DNA of 64,000 nucleotides from Rhodobacter sp. (lineage in GTDB: Bacteria > Pseudomonadota > Alphaproteobacteria > Rhodobacterales > Rhodobacteraceae), in the NCBI GenBank assembly GCA_020637555.1, contig JACKKF010000005.1, positions 310,001 to 374,000 on the forward strand, written 5' to 3'. Both the position numbers and the translations under genes were made by a program. Below the pieces are notes generated by a model. It saw only the letters and a list, made by a program, of their open reading frames with translations, ran no database searches and was not told where the DNA came from. Below are positions 1 to 8,940 of the stretch, piece by piece. Position 1 is the first letter of the stretch, and each line of letters begins with the position of its first letter.

Positions 1-1
1 G

Positions 2-745
2 GGCATGAACGCCGCCTATGACATGCTCATCTATCAGGGCTTTCCGACCCGCGTTCGCGTTTCGGCGATCGTCTGGGACGAGGTGAACAACAAGCCCCAT
101 CTGCTGTGGTCCTATGGCACGCGCGGGCTGCAAGGTCTGCCCGAGGATGCGCTGGACCTGATGGAGGCCTCGAACCTGACCGACCTGCAGGCCGAGTTCA
201 CCAGCGGCGCCGGCACCGGCTTTGGCAGCAGCGCCTATCAGATGCCGGTGCCCGAATACTACCGGTCCATTCCGATGATCATTCCCGGCGAAACCATGCT
301 GATGATCGAGACCTTCGGCGAATGGTCGCCCTTTGCCGCCGTCGGGGTGGGGCAGTTGCGGATGAACGCTCTGGTGGCCGTGCGCCCGCGGTTCTCGCCC
401 AATGTCGCCATTGACGGGATCGAACTGTATCCGCTGCCGCCGACACCCACGCCGCTGCCGACGCCGACGCCGTTTCCGACGCCGACGCCGTTGCCGTCGC
501 CGACCCCTCTGCCGACGCCGACGCCGGGTCCGACGCCGACGCCCGGCCCGTCGCCGACGCCGATCCCGACACCGACGCCGTTCCCGACACCGACACCCGG
601 TCCGCCGACGCCGACGCCGATTCCGCAACCCACACCGACGCCCTGGCCGACCCCGACACCTGGTCCGACGCCGACGCCATGGCCGACGCCGACCCCCTGG
701 CCCACGCCCACGCCGACGCCCGGAGAGCAGTGTCAGTATTGCTGA
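2..745 (+). CDS. TadE/TadG-like pilus assembly protein with Thr-Pro repeat tail (5' end outside window)
   Basis: The frame is open to the left window edge, so the first ATG at position 5 is probably internal and the start lies upstream. The first 140 visible residues resemble the C-terminal part of TadE/TadG-type pseudopilins of Rhodobacterales, which act in Tad (Flp) pilus assembly at the inner membrane. The match rests on the pattern GEWSPF...ALVAVRPRFSPN and is from memory. Residues about 143-240 are almost entirely short Pro-Thr units (PTPTP, PTPTPF, PTPTPW), followed by a short Cys-containing end (EQCQYC). Such a long Pro-Thr tail is unusual for a pseudopilin. It resembles a stalk or an O-glycosylation substrate, and the next genes encode glycosyl-transfer enzymes. 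The assignment to TadE/TadG is tentative; the repeat tail is certain. Confidence 0.5.
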   Translation, partial: GMNAAYDMLIYQGFPTRVRVSAIVWDEVNNKPHLLWSYGTRGLQGLPEDALDLMEASNLTDLQAEFTSGAGTGFGSSAYQMPVPEYYRSIPMIIPGETMLMIETFGEWSPFAAVGVGQLRMNALVAVRPRFSPNVAIDGIELYPLPPTPTPLPTPTPFPTPTPLPSPTPLPTPTPGPTPTPGPSPTPIPTPTPFPTPTPGPPTPTPIPQPTPTPWPTPTPGPTPTPWPTPTPWPTPTPTPGEQCQYC

Positions 746-814
746 CCGGCGCCCGGTGGCGCGCGCCGGCAACCCCCATGCGGCCGAGGCCCGGCCCAAC
801 AGGAAAGACGTGCC

Positions 815-1885
815 ATGGACGGGCCCGAAAGCACCCCTGCGCCGGATGACGCGATGCGGCCCCGGCCCCTGATTTCCATCGTCGTTCCCTGTCTGGACGA
901 GATGGAGGTGCTGCCCGAAACCCTGCGCCGCCTGCGCCGGCTGGCGCAGGACCAGGACGATTGCGCGTTCGAGTTCATCTTTGTCGATGACGGGTCGACC
1001 GACGGCACCCTGGCGATCCTGCGCGACGCCGCGCAGGCGGATGCGCGGGTGCGCGCTGTCAGCTTCGCGCGCAATTTCGGCCAGCAGGTCGCCGTCACCG
1101 CCGGTGTGGACATCGCCCGGGGCGATGCGGTCGTGCTGATGGACAGCGATCTTCAGGACCCGCCCGAGGTGATCTCGGACATGATCGCCCGCTGGCGCGA
1201 CGGCTATGACGTGGTCTACGGAACCCGCCGGACGCGCGGCGGAGACGACCGGTTCAAGCGCGTCTCGGCCGGGGGGTTCTACAAGGTCATCAACTGGTTG
1301 TCCGAGGTGCCGATCCCCGAGGATACCGGCGATTTCCGGCTGATGAGCCGGCCGGTCGTCGAGGTTCTGAAACAGATGCCCGAGCGACACCGCTTTTTGC
1401 GCGGCATGGTCGCCTGGACGGGGTTCCGGCAGATCGCCACGCCCTATGACCGCCCGCGCCGACACGCGGGCACGACCAAATACCCGTTGGCCAAGATGCT
1501 GCGCTATGCCGCCGACGGCATTCTGTCGTTCTCGATCAAGCCGCTGCGACTGGCGGTCGCGCTGGGCCTGATTACCGTGTGCCTCGCCTGTGTCGGCATC
1601 CTCTATGCGCTGTTCATGCGGCTGTTCACCTCGGTCTGGGTCGAGGGGTGGACGGCGCTGATGATCGCCGTCCTGTTCCTGGGCGGCGTGCAACTGCTGT
1701 CGCTGGGGATCATCGGCGAGTATGTTGGCCGCATCTACAGCGAAGTGCAGAGGCGTCCGCTCTATGTCGTGCGTGAAATGATCGGTGGGGCAGGGGCAAC
1801 CGACCCGGCCCGGACAGGCCCCTTGCGGTCCGAACCGTCCCCGTCCGACCTGTCCCCGTCCGACCCGGGGCCGGACCGGGCATGA
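815..1885 (+). CDS. Family 2 glycosyltransferase, DPM1/GtrB type (polyprenyl-phosphate sugar synthase)
   Basis: This should transfer a sugar from a nucleotide donor onto polyprenyl phosphate at the cytoplasmic membrane, making a lipid-linked donor for enzymes that act outside. Residues 20-240 form the GT-A domain, with an N-terminal ISIVVPCLDE strand, FVDDGSTDGT and the metal-binding MDSDLQDPP. Two hydrophobic segments near residues 245-320 (the second ending GIIGEYVGRIY) are typical of GtrB-like members. The Ser-Pro-rich C-terminal tail has no assignment. An AGGAAAG Shine-Dalgarno site precedes the ATG. The stop codon overlaps the next start (ATGA), so translation is probably coupled. Sugar identity (mannose or glucose) cannot be read from the sequence. 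Confidence 0.88.
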   Translation: MDGPESTPAPDDAMRPRPLISIVVPCLDEMEVLPETLRRLRRLAQDQDDCAFEFIFVDDGSTDGTLAILRDAAQADARVRAVSFARNFGQQVAVTAGVDIARGDAVVLMDSDLQDPPEVISDMIARWRDGYDVVYGTRRTRGGDDRFKRVSAGGFYKVINWLSEVPIPEDTGDFRLMSRPVVEVLKQMPERHRFLRGMVAWTGFRQIATPYDRPRRHAGTTKYPLAKMLRYAADGILSFSIKPLRLAVALGLITVCLACVGILYALFMRLFTSVWVEGWTALMIAVLFLGGVQLLSLGIIGEYVGRIYSEVQRRPLYVVREMIGGAGATDPARTGPLRSEPSPSDLSPSDPGPDRA

Positions 1886-2865
1886 GCCGCGTCGTCAAGC
1901 TGGCGGTCGGTTTCGGGCTGGCGGGGGTGTTCCTGTGGCTGGTGCTGCGCCGCGTCGATCTGGACCAGGTCATGGCGGCCAGCCGCACGGTGTCCTGGCC
2001 GATGCTGGCGCTCGCCCCGCTGTTTCTGGCGCTGGGCTATGCCTGCCGGGTTCAACGATGGCGGCTGATGCTGCTGCCGCACAATCCGGCGCTGGGTTTT
2101 CTCGGCGCCGGCGTGCCCTTTGTGGCGTCCATCGCCGTGAACAACCTGGCACCGCTGCGGTTGGGTGACGTGATGCGCTGTTTTGCCTTTTCGCGCTGGC
2201 TGGGGGTTGCGCCGGGTGCGGTGGTGGCCTCGGTCCTGGTCGAGAGGATGCTGGACATGGTCGCGCTGGTGCTCGCCCTGGCGCTGGCGCTGTGGGTCTC
2301 GTCGGTCGATGGCGCGGCGCTGGGGCTGGGTCTGACGGTTCCGCTGCTGCTGGCCGCGCTGGGCATCGCGGGGCTGGGGCTGCTGTTGTCGCCGCGCCTG
2401 TCGCGTGCGCTGGCGGCGGCGCTCGTGCGGGTCGTCGGCCGGTTCGGGGCCGCCCCCCGGGCATGGGCCGAGGGGTTTCTGCGCCCCGCCGTCGATGGCA
2501 TGAGCCGGCTGTCCGAAGGTCGCGCGCTGTCTGCGGTGCTGGCCCTCAGCGTGCCGGTCTGGTTGTTCGAGGGCGCGACCTATTGGGCCGTGGCGCAGGC
2601 GCTGCCCGCGCTGGCGGCGCCGCAGGCGGCCTGGCTGGCCATGCCGGTGGGCACGCTGGCGACGCTCTTGCCGTCGACCCCGGGACATATCGGCACCTTC
2701 GATTTCTTCGTGCAGTCCGCGACGCTGGAATTCGGGAACGCGCCGGGGGCCGCGACCAGTTTCACCCTGCTGGTGCATCTGACGCTCTGGCTGACGACCA
2801 CGCTGGCGGGCAGTGTCTGCCTGCTGGTCTGGGCGCTGGCGCGACGCCGAGGCGAGGCGCCATGA
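1882..2865 (+). CDS. Flippase-like membrane protein (UPF0104 / LPG synthase transmembrane-domain family)
   Basis: This 327-residue protein is almost wholly hydrophobic with about eight predicted membrane segments. It shows family marks such as NNLAPLRLGDVMRC near residue 95 and PSTPGHIGTFDFF near residue 270. The family includes the membrane half of lysyl-phosphatidylglycerol synthases and YbhN-like proteins, thought to move lipids or lipid-linked sugars across the inner membrane. It overlaps the genes on both sides by four bases. Its place between a polyprenyl-phosphate glycosyltransferase and an oxidoreductase suggests a role in handling the lipid-linked sugar, which is inference. Confidence 0.82.
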   Translation: MSRVVKLAVGFGLAGVFLWLVLRRVDLDQVMAASRTVSWPMLALAPLFLALGYACRVQRWRLMLLPHNPALGFLGAGVPFVASIAVNNLAPLRLGDVMRCFAFSRWLGVAPGAVVASVLVERMLDMVALVLALALALWVSSVDGAALGLGLTVPLLLAALGIAGLGLLLSPRLSRALAAALVRVVGRFGAAPRAWAEGFLRPAVDGMSRLSEGRALSAVLALSVPVWLFEGATYWAVAQALPALAAPQAAWLAMPVGTLATLLPSTPGHIGTFDFFVQSATLEFGNAPGAATSFTLLVHLTLWLTTTLAGSVCLLVWALARRRGEAP

Positions 2866-4187
2866 GCCGTCGCCTTGCGATCATCGGCGCCGGGTTCACC
2901 GGCCTTGCCGCCGCGCGCGATCTGGTGCGGGCCGGCCATGCGGTGGATCTGTACGAGGCCGATACCCACGTCGGCGGACTGGCCGGGGCGTTCGATCCGC
3001 AGGGGGGCGGCGAGCCGCTGGACCGCTTCTATCACCACTGGTTCACCTCGGACACGGATGTGATGGCGCTGATCGACGAGCTGGGCCTGGGCGATCAGGT
3101 CAGTTACGAGGCCAGCCTTAGCGGGGTCTATTACAACACGACGATCCGGCGGCTGTCCTCGCCGCTGGATCTGATGCGGTTCTCGGCCCTGCCGGTGATC
3201 GACAGGGCCCGGCTGGCGCTGCTGGGGGTGCGGGCACGTCTGACGACCGACTGGCAGGCACTGGAACAGGTGACCGCCGCCGACTGGCTGCGCCGGATCG
3301 GCGGCGAGACGGTCTATCGCACCCTTTGGGAGCCCTTGCTCAAGGGCAAGTTCGGTGATCACGCCGACCGGATCGCGGCGGTCTGGATCTGGAACAAGCT
3401 GAAACTGCGCGGCGGCTCGCGCGGCAAGAGCGGCGCCGAGCATCTGGCCTATGTGCGCGGCTCGTTCGCCCGCATTGCCGAGGCGATGGCCGACGACATC
3501 CGCGCGCGGGGCGGGCGGATCCACACCGGCACCGCCGTCACCCGCCTGACCCCCGATGCCGCTGGGGGGTGGCAGATGGAAACGCCGGATGGCCCGCGCA
3601 CCGCCGACGCGGTTCTGGCGACCCCGGCGCCCACCCTGGTGGCCGGGATGATCGACCACTGGGCACCGCCCGAGGCCCTGGCCCGGCTGACCGCGATCAC
3701 CTATCTGGCCAACCTGTGTCTGGTTCTGGAACTGGACCGGCCGCTGGGGGCTACCTACTGGTTGAGCGTGGCGGACCCGGACTTTCCCTTTGTCGGTGTG
3801 ATCGAACACACCAATTTCCAGCCCGCCGCGCGCTATGGCGGGCGGCATGTGGTCTATCTGTCGCGCTACCTGCCGCAGGACGATCCGTTGCTGGCGCTCG
3901 ATGACGACGCGGTTCTGGATTTCGCGCTGCCCCATTTGCAGCGCATGTTCCCCGAGTTTCGCCCCGACTGGATCCAGGCGCATCACGTCTGGCGCGCCGA
4001 CTGGGCACAGCCCATCGTCGAACGCAACTATTCCGCGCTGATCCCGCCCGACGAAGGGCCCGCGCCGGGTCTGTTCCTGTGTTCGATGGCGCAGATCTAC
4101 CCCGAGGACCGGGGCACGAACTATGCCGTCCGCGCCGGACGGGCGGCCGCCGCGCGGATGATCGCCACCGATCGACCCGTGGGCTGA
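2862..4187 (+). CDS. NAD(P)/FAD-dependent oxidoreductase (amine oxidase / protoporphyrinogen-oxidase-like fold)
   Basis: The start at 2862 overlaps the previous stop (ATGA) and gives 441 residues beginning with the dinucleotide-binding strand LAIIGAGFTGLAAARDL. The segment DRFYHHWFTSD and the later LWEPLLKGKFG recur in a subgroup of FAD oxidoreductases found beside DPM1-like glycosyltransferases. The C-terminal SMAQIYPEDRGTNYAVRAGR is the second FAD-contacting motif. The reaction is not known. The context points to redox modification of a polyprenyl-linked sugar or its lipid. It is the last plus-strand gene of the operon and converges on a membrane protein gene 28 bases downstream. Confidence 0.8.
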   Translation: MSRRLAIIGAGFTGLAAARDLVRAGHAVDLYEADTHVGGLAGAFDPQGGGEPLDRFYHHWFTSDTDVMALIDELGLGDQVSYEASLSGVYYNTTIRRLSSPLDLMRFSALPVIDRARLALLGVRARLTTDWQALEQVTAADWLRRIGGETVYRTLWEPLLKGKFGDHADRIAAVWIWNKLKLRGGSRGKSGAEHLAYVRGSFARIAEAMADDIRARGGRIHTGTAVTRLTPDAAGGWQMETPDGPRTADAVLATPAPTLVAGMIDHWAPPEALARLTAITYLANLCLVLELDRPLGATYWLSVADPDFPFVGVIEHTNFQPAARYGGRHVVYLSRYLPQDDPLLALDDDAVLDFALPHLQRMFPEFRPDWIQAHHVWRADWAQPIVERNYSALIPPDEGPAPGLFLCSMAQIYPEDRGTNYAVRAGRAAAARMIATDRPVG

Positions 4188-4215
4188 GCGGAGGGGTGCG
4201 CGGACGGCTGAGCGG

Positions 4216-6213
4216 TCAGCGGCAGACTGCCGGATCAACCGCGACGATCTCGCCGCCCGCATCGGCGTGGATCACCGGACCCATCGCCCGCACGCCGTCG
4301 GCATTCAGGTCGGCGGCATAGGTGTCACGCTCGACCTGGCCCAGGATGGCATAGCGGATGCGAAAGCGGCGCACGATGGCGCAGCGCAGCGCGGCGTCCT
4401 GGGTGGTGAAGAACGCGCGCACCAGATCCGCGCGCCGGTTGGGATGGTGCGGGTCGTTGCGCCACAGCCATTCATGCGCGGCCCATCCCACCACCGCCGG
4501 CTGCCCGGTCATCGCCGACACACGCGCCGTCGGCCCGAAGGCCGGGCCCGAGGCCTCGACGATCGACTGCCCCGGCTCCAGCGGCAATCGGCCGGCAGCC
4601 TGGATCAGGTCCCGCTCGGCCCCCAGAAAGGCCAGCCCGTCCAGCGACCGGATGGTCGCGGGCGGGATGAACACATGGGGCATGTAGGACAGCAGCGACA
4701 CCAGCGGCAGCGCCGCCAGCACCGCGCCCATACGGACCGCGCGCCCGCGCCCCGCCGCCAGCGACAAGGCCGCGACCGACGCGATGATCAGCAAGGTCTG
4801 AGCGCGGAAGGACAGTTTGAACATCGTGTTCGCGCGGGCGTATTCCAGCCCGTAGATATCCCGGACGATCACCAGTTCCGGCACCACCAGCAGCCCCAGC
4901 GCGCCCAGGAACAGAACGCCGATCGCCTGATGCCGTCGTGCCTCGGGCACCCGCCAGAGGATCGCGGCATAGAGAATCAGCGGCAGCAGCGCGTGGCCAT
5001 ACAGCACCAGCAATTGCCAGATCGGCGTGGTGTCCGGTGCGCGCTGGATGCCGTTGACGAAGGGCACGAACCACCCCAGGAACGGCGCGGCGGTGACAAA
5101 TGCGGCCGCGCCGACGGTGAGGCCCGCCGCCGCCAGGGTGTCGAGCCGCCGGGGCAGGGGCGTGCCGGGGCGCAGCGCCAGCAATCCCCAGACCAGCACG
5201 CCCAGCAGCCCCAGGATGGCCACGTCCCACGAGTTGATCGACGCGCAGAGCCCCAGCACCCAGCCCAGCCCCGCCGCCTGCGCCAGGTCCGGGGTCTGCC
5301 CGCCCGCGCCGCGTTTCAGCATCGCCAGCAGGATCATCACGCCCAGGAAAAAGACCGGCAAGGCCACCACATGCGCGTGCAGGTCGCCCACCGAAAAGGC
5401 ATAGGCGGGGAACTCGGTGAATCCCTTGTCGGGCACGTCGGGGTCAAAGCCGATGAACCGCGTCGAATCGGCAAAGTAATAGTCGGGTCTGGACGCCGGA
5501 AAGGCCCCGCGAAACCACTGATACAACGTCGCGTGCAGGTTGCCGCCGTAAAGCGTCAGCAGCGCGGCCAGCCCCCCCAGCAAGGGCGCGCCGACCCGGC
5601 CCGCGGGATGGGCCAGGCTGGTGGTGATGCGCCACGCGGCCAGTCCGGTCAGGGCGAACAGCATCGCCATGGCGATCTGATAGGTCTGGTCCGGCCGCGC
5701 GCCGGCCAGATGCCCCCAGGTCCCGGCGATGGCGTGCCCGACATAATAGTAGTTGATGGTTTCGCCCGCATACCAGGCATCGGGCGGTGGCATGGTATCG
5801 GCGCGCATGACCGCTGCCAGCAGTCCCATGTCGGTGAATTTCTCCAGCCCCGACAGCGCCGCCTGTCCCAGCCGCTGGGCCAGCCCCAGCCAGAAAAGGC
5901 CGGCCAGCGCCGCCCCGGCCCACACCGCCCCGCGCAGGGTCGCCGGGCTGCCGGCGGGCCGCAGGACCGTGCGCAGACCCAGCAACACCGCCACCCCGGC
6001 GAAGGCCGCGGTCTGAAACGGCAAAAGGTGCAGCGCCGCAAGCGCCCAGGGCACCCAGCCCAGCCCGACCCAGGCGAGCAGGATCGCCCCGATCCAGCCG
6101 CCCTCGGGCATCAGCCGGTCGGCCAGCGGGCGCGCGGCCCAGCTGCCCAGCGCCAGGATCGCCAGCATCCGGATGACCACGACCAGATCCGTCAGGGGCA
6201 GACTGCCGGTCAT
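4216..6213 (-). CDS. DUF2298 ('YYY') multi-spanning membrane protein, probable GT-C glycosyltransferase
   Basis: This 665-residue protein has a dozen or more hydrophobic segments. It carries the hallmark of the DUF2298 family, first noted in archaea and Chloroflexi: DAWYAGETINYYYVGH about residue 150, followed by a conserved FTEFPAYAFSVGDLHAH loop. I recall the family being placed in the GT-C glycosyltransferase clan; the exact substrate is unknown. The start was set at 6213 because it overlaps the stop of the upstream family 39 gene by four bases (ATGA), so the pair is translationally coupled. Such genes are uncommon in Rhodobacterales. Confidence 0.8.
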   Translation of the reverse strand: MTGSLPLTDLVVVIRMLAILALGSWAARPLADRLMPEGGWIGAILLAWVGLGWVPWALAALHLLPFQTAAFAGVAVLLGLRTVLRPAGSPATLRGAVWAGAALAGLFWLGLAQRLGQAALSGLEKFTDMGLLAAVMRADTMPPPDAWYAGETINYYYVGHAIAGTWGHLAGARPDQTYQIAMAMLFALTGLAAWRITTSLAHPAGRVGAPLLGGLAALLTLYGGNLHATLYQWFRGAFPASRPDYYFADSTRFIGFDPDVPDKGFTEFPAYAFSVGDLHAHVVALPVFFLGVMILLAMLKRGAGGQTPDLAQAAGLGWVLGLCASINSWDVAILGLLGVLVWGLLALRPGTPLPRRLDTLAAAGLTVGAAAFVTAAPFLGWFVPFVNGIQRAPDTTPIWQLLVLYGHALLPLILYAAILWRVPEARRHQAIGVLFLGALGLLVVPELVIVRDIYGLEYARANTMFKLSFRAQTLLIIASVAALSLAAGRGRAVRMGAVLAALPLVSLLSYMPHVFIPPATIRSLDGLAFLGAERDLIQAAGRLPLEPGQSIVEASGPAFGPTARVSAMTGQPAVVGWAAHEWLWRNDPHHPNRRADLVRAFFTTQDAALRCAIVRRFRIRYAILGQVERDTYAADLNADGVRAMGPVIHADAGGEIVAVDPAVCR

Positions 6214-7868
6214 GGTCCCGCCCTCCAGGCCCGCTGAAGGCCCGGTGCCGCGCAGTCCGAGGGGTCGCGATCGGTGGACAGGACCGCGAGGATCTCGGCC
6301 TCGGGGCGGTGCGACAGGTTGCGCAACAGGAACAGTTCGGGGCGGTCGAAAACCACGCGCGTTTCCTCGGCCGCGAGATCGGGCGCAAAGAGGCGACCCA
6401 GGGGGCCCAGCCGGTCCGCCCGCGCGACCGGCACAAAGCCCAGGCTGCCATCGGCCAGGCCGGCGTAATAGCGGCACAGCACCGGCGCCGCGCCCGGCTG
6501 GCGCGGCAGCACCGCCCAGTTGCGGCGGCTGGCGATCAGCAGCCAGTCCGCGCCCGCCAGCGCGGGGGCCAGCGCCTCGGGCCGCAGGCCGGGATCCATC
6601 AGGGGCAGCGCCACGGTCCGCAACCCGCCGGCCTGCCCCAGGTCATGAGGTTCGAGCGCCACCACATCCGTCGGCGCCGCACGGTCCTGCAAGACCTGTT
6701 CCAGCGCGATCCTGGGGTCGGTCCTGAGGTAGGCCGCGGCACTGTCCAGCCCGGCCAGCGCCATCAGACCCACGCCTGTCAGCCCCGCCACCTTCAGCGC
6801 CCGACTGCGCGACTGGGCGATCATCCCGCCCGCACCGATCCCGGCCAGCACCAGAACCACGGGAACCAGCGGGGCCAGGTAGCGCACGAACATGGCGTGC
6901 CAACCAAAGGTCATCGCCGCGTAAATCACGCCAAAGATCACCCCGGGCGCGACCAGCCGCCATCCCCGGCGGGGCAGGACGACCAGGGCGAGCGCCGCCA
7001 GAAGCAGCCCGGCGCCGGTGGTGATCGACCAGAGCTGGCGCAACTCGAACAGGACCGGGCGGGCGCCATTGAACTGCGCTGTCCAGAACACCGGCACCGT
7101 GCCCCAGACGACGCCGTTCTCGAATCGCATCACCGCCAGCCAGTCGCGCGTCGCGAACAGCACCGAGGGCGCAAAGGCCAGGGCCTGCATCACCGTGACC
7201 AGCCCCAGCAGCACGACGGGCCGCACCATCGCCCGCAGAGGCCGGCCCGACAGCGCCAGCGCGCTCAGCGGGATCACCGTCAGCGCCAGCGCCGTGGTCT
7301 TGAAGCCAAAGCCGACCCCCAGCGCGACACCGCACAGGATGGCCATTTCCCGGTCGGTGCTCTCGCCGGCCTGCCAGCGCAGCGCCAGCCACCAGACCAG
7401 CAGCACCAGCAGCGCCATGGCGCTTTCCGTCGTGCCGAAATGCGCCCATTGCACCAGCGGTGGCGACAGCGCGACCAGGGCCGCCGTCGCCAGGCCGGTC
7501 GCCTGCCGCGCGGGCCCCTGGGCGACACGCATCGCGATCGCCATCCCCAGCGGCACCATCGCCGCCGACAGCAGCGCCGACAGGCCGCGCGCGACCAGTG
7601 CCAGGCAGGCGCGGTCGCCGTCGCCGCAAAACGGCAGCGACAGAAGGCGCGGCAGCCACAGCGCCAGGTCGTTGTAGGCGTGGAACTGGGGCAGCAGGCG
7701 CCCGTCGATCCCCAGGGACAGCGCCGCGCTCACCAGGTTGTTCTCGTCCGGGTGAAACCCGCGCCCGGCATCCCAGTCCAGCCCCACGAGGCGCAGCACC
7801 AGACCGGCAAGGGCAAGGGCGATCCACGCGCGTCTGAAACTCTGTGCTTCGCTCACACCTTGACCCAT
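6210..7868 (-). CDS. Family 39-like (PMT/ArnT type) membrane glycosyltransferase
   Basis: About 552 residues with ten or more membrane segments. The first outer loop carries the acidic GT-C signature in RGFHPDENNLV (residues about 40-50), where an Asp-Glu pair normally contacts the lipid-linked donor. A hydrophilic C-terminal domain follows about residue 400. Enzymes of this type transfer sugars from polyprenyl phosphate to protein or lipid on the outer face of the inner membrane. The start is uncertain: ATG 7868 has a weak ribosome site, and a GTG about 12 bases further in is the alternative. It is coupled to the DUF2298 gene downstream and shares no operon with the plus-strand lipid-sugar genes, but lies directly opposite them. 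Confidence 0.75.
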   Translation of the reverse strand: MGQGVSEAQSFRRAWIALALAGLVLRLVGLDWDAGRGFHPDENNLVSAALSLGIDGRLLPQFHAYNDLALWLPRLLSLPFCGDGDRACLALVARGLSALLSAAMVPLGMAIAMRVAQGPARQATGLATAALVALSPPLVQWAHFGTTESAMALLVLLVWWLALRWQAGESTDREMAILCGVALGVGFGFKTTALALTVIPLSALALSGRPLRAMVRPVVLLGLVTVMQALAFAPSVLFATRDWLAVMRFENGVVWGTVPVFWTAQFNGARPVLFELRQLWSITTGAGLLLAALALVVLPRRGWRLVAPGVIFGVIYAAMTFGWHAMFVRYLAPLVPVVLVLAGIGAGGMIAQSRSRALKVAGLTGVGLMALAGLDSAAAYLRTDPRIALEQVLQDRAAPTDVVALEPHDLGQAGGLRTVALPLMDPGLRPEALAPALAGADWLLIASRRNWAVLPRQPGAAPVLCRYYAGLADGSLGFVPVARADRLGPLGRLFAPDLAAEETRVVFDRPELFLLRNLSHRPEAEILAVLSTDRDPSDCAAPGLQRAWRAGP

Positions 7869-8106
7869 ACATCCGGCCGCCCGGCTCCCCGGTGGCCGTG
7901 CGGGCAGGGGGGCAGGCGGGTTACGCACCCGTGGCGCCGTCGGCCCCGATGGCCGCCTGCGGCACGACTTGCGCGTTCATGCCGGGAACTGGCGGCTGGG
8001 GCAAGCACCCATTCGGGCCGTGTCCGCGCATTTCTGGCCCCCCAAGCCCCCGGGGCGCGGCGTCAAGACTTGTCGGCGCCTGTCCGGATCGCTATGGCGG
8101 CTGGCC

Positions 8107-8841
8107 ATGAGCGACCACACCCCCAAACCCGACCTGCCGCCCCATCCCGCCCTTGCGGCGCTGCGCACGCATCGCAATTTCTACGGTCGCGTGCATGGCA
8201 AGACCCTGCGCCCCGCGCAAAAGACCTATCTGATCGAGGACCTGCCCGCGCTGCGCCTGCGCAACGTCTCCATCGACGAGAACCCGGCCCGCGCGCCGCT
8301 CGATCTGGACACGGCGCTGCCGGGTCAGGGGCCCGTCTGGCTCGAGATCGGCTTCGGCGGCGGCGAACACCTGGTCCATATGGCCGCGCGCTACCCCGAG
8401 GTTCGCCTGATCGGCTGCGAACCCTTCGTCAACGGGGTGGCGATGGCGCTGTTCCAGTTGCGCGAAAAGCCCTGCACGAACCTGCGGCTGCATCCGGGCG
8501 ACGCGCGCGATCTGTTCGATGTGCTGCCCGGGGGACGGATCGACAGGGTGTTCCTCAACTATCCCGACCCCTGGCCCAAGGCGCGCCACCACCGCCGGCG
8601 GTTCGTCACGCAGGACCATCTCGTGCCGCTCTGGCACGCCTGCGCGCCGGGTGCCGAATTCCGCGTGGCAACCGACATCCCGGATTACGCGCGCCAGACG
8701 CTCGAGGAAGTGCCCCGGGCGGGCTTCGTGCTGGTGTCCGATCTGCCCCGGGCCTGGCCGGACTGGCTCTCGACCCGGTATGAACAGAAAGCCCTGCGCG
8801 AGGGGCGCGTGCCGCGCTACATGACCTTTCGCAAACCCTGA
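8107..8841 (+). CDS. trmB: tRNA (guanine-46-N7)-methyltransferase TrmB
   Basis: TrmB uses S-adenosylmethionine to methylate G46 in the variable loop of several tRNAs. The 244-residue protein has the SAM-binding LEIGFGGGEHL (about residue 79), the family motif RVFLNYPDPWPKARHHRRR, and the terminal ST.YE.KAL.EGR segment that contacts substrate. The start at 8107 (MSDHTPK) fits the usual family N-terminus; an upstream in-frame ATG at 7969 would add 46 residues with no family resemblance. The 238 bases between this start and the divergent glycosyltransferase gene contain no other gene that I can see. Confidence 0.95.
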   Translation: MSDHTPKPDLPPHPALAALRTHRNFYGRVHGKTLRPAQKTYLIEDLPALRLRNVSIDENPARAPLDLDTALPGQGPVWLEIGFGGGEHLVHMAARYPEVRLIGCEPFVNGVAMALFQLREKPCTNLRLHPGDARDLFDVLPGGRIDRVFLNYPDPWPKARHHRRRFVTQDHLVPLWHACAPGAEFRVATDIPDYARQTLEEVPRAGFVLVSDLPRAWPDWLSTRYEQKALREGRVPRYMTFRKP

Positions 8842-8853
8842 ACCGCGCCCCCC

Positions 8854-8940
8854 TCATCTTGTCGAAAATACGCACGGGGATTTTCAAGGGGGGCGTGCCC
8901 CCCTTGAAGCGGGGGTGCGGGGGCGGCAGCCCCCGCCGCT
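8854..8940. repeat. Intergenic hairpin element copy 1
   Basis: The core CATCTTGTCGAAAATACGC is at 8855-8873. It is followed by a perfect 11-bp inverted repeat with a 4-base loop (8883-8893 / 8898-8908) and a second perfect 8-bp repeat GCGGGGGC/GCCCCCGC (8917-8924 / 8929-8936). It lies between the convergent trmB gene and a small membrane protein gene, so it probably ends transcription in both directions. Bases 8854-8915 are identical, in reverse orientation, to 15442-15503. Confidence 0.85.

Noticed and set aside
451..727. Pro-Thr coding repeats considered as a DNA tandem repeat or CRISPR-like array
   Set aside because: The period is short and in frame with the protein, with no spacer structure. 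It is a coding low-complexity tail.
4267..6237. Long plus-strand frame antisense to the DUF2298 gene
   Set aside because: Composition (Arg, Gln, His, Gly rich) and lack of any domain mark it as a shadow of the membrane protein gene.
8066..8106. TTGTCG-16-CTATGG as a trmB promoter
   Set aside because: The -10 would end 10 bases before the start codon, implying an almost leaderless message. The match is too weak to list.
7869..8106. Riboswitch or small RNA in the gap before trmB
   Set aside because: No conserved structure recognised. Gene order lacks metK, with which SAM riboswitches are usually found.
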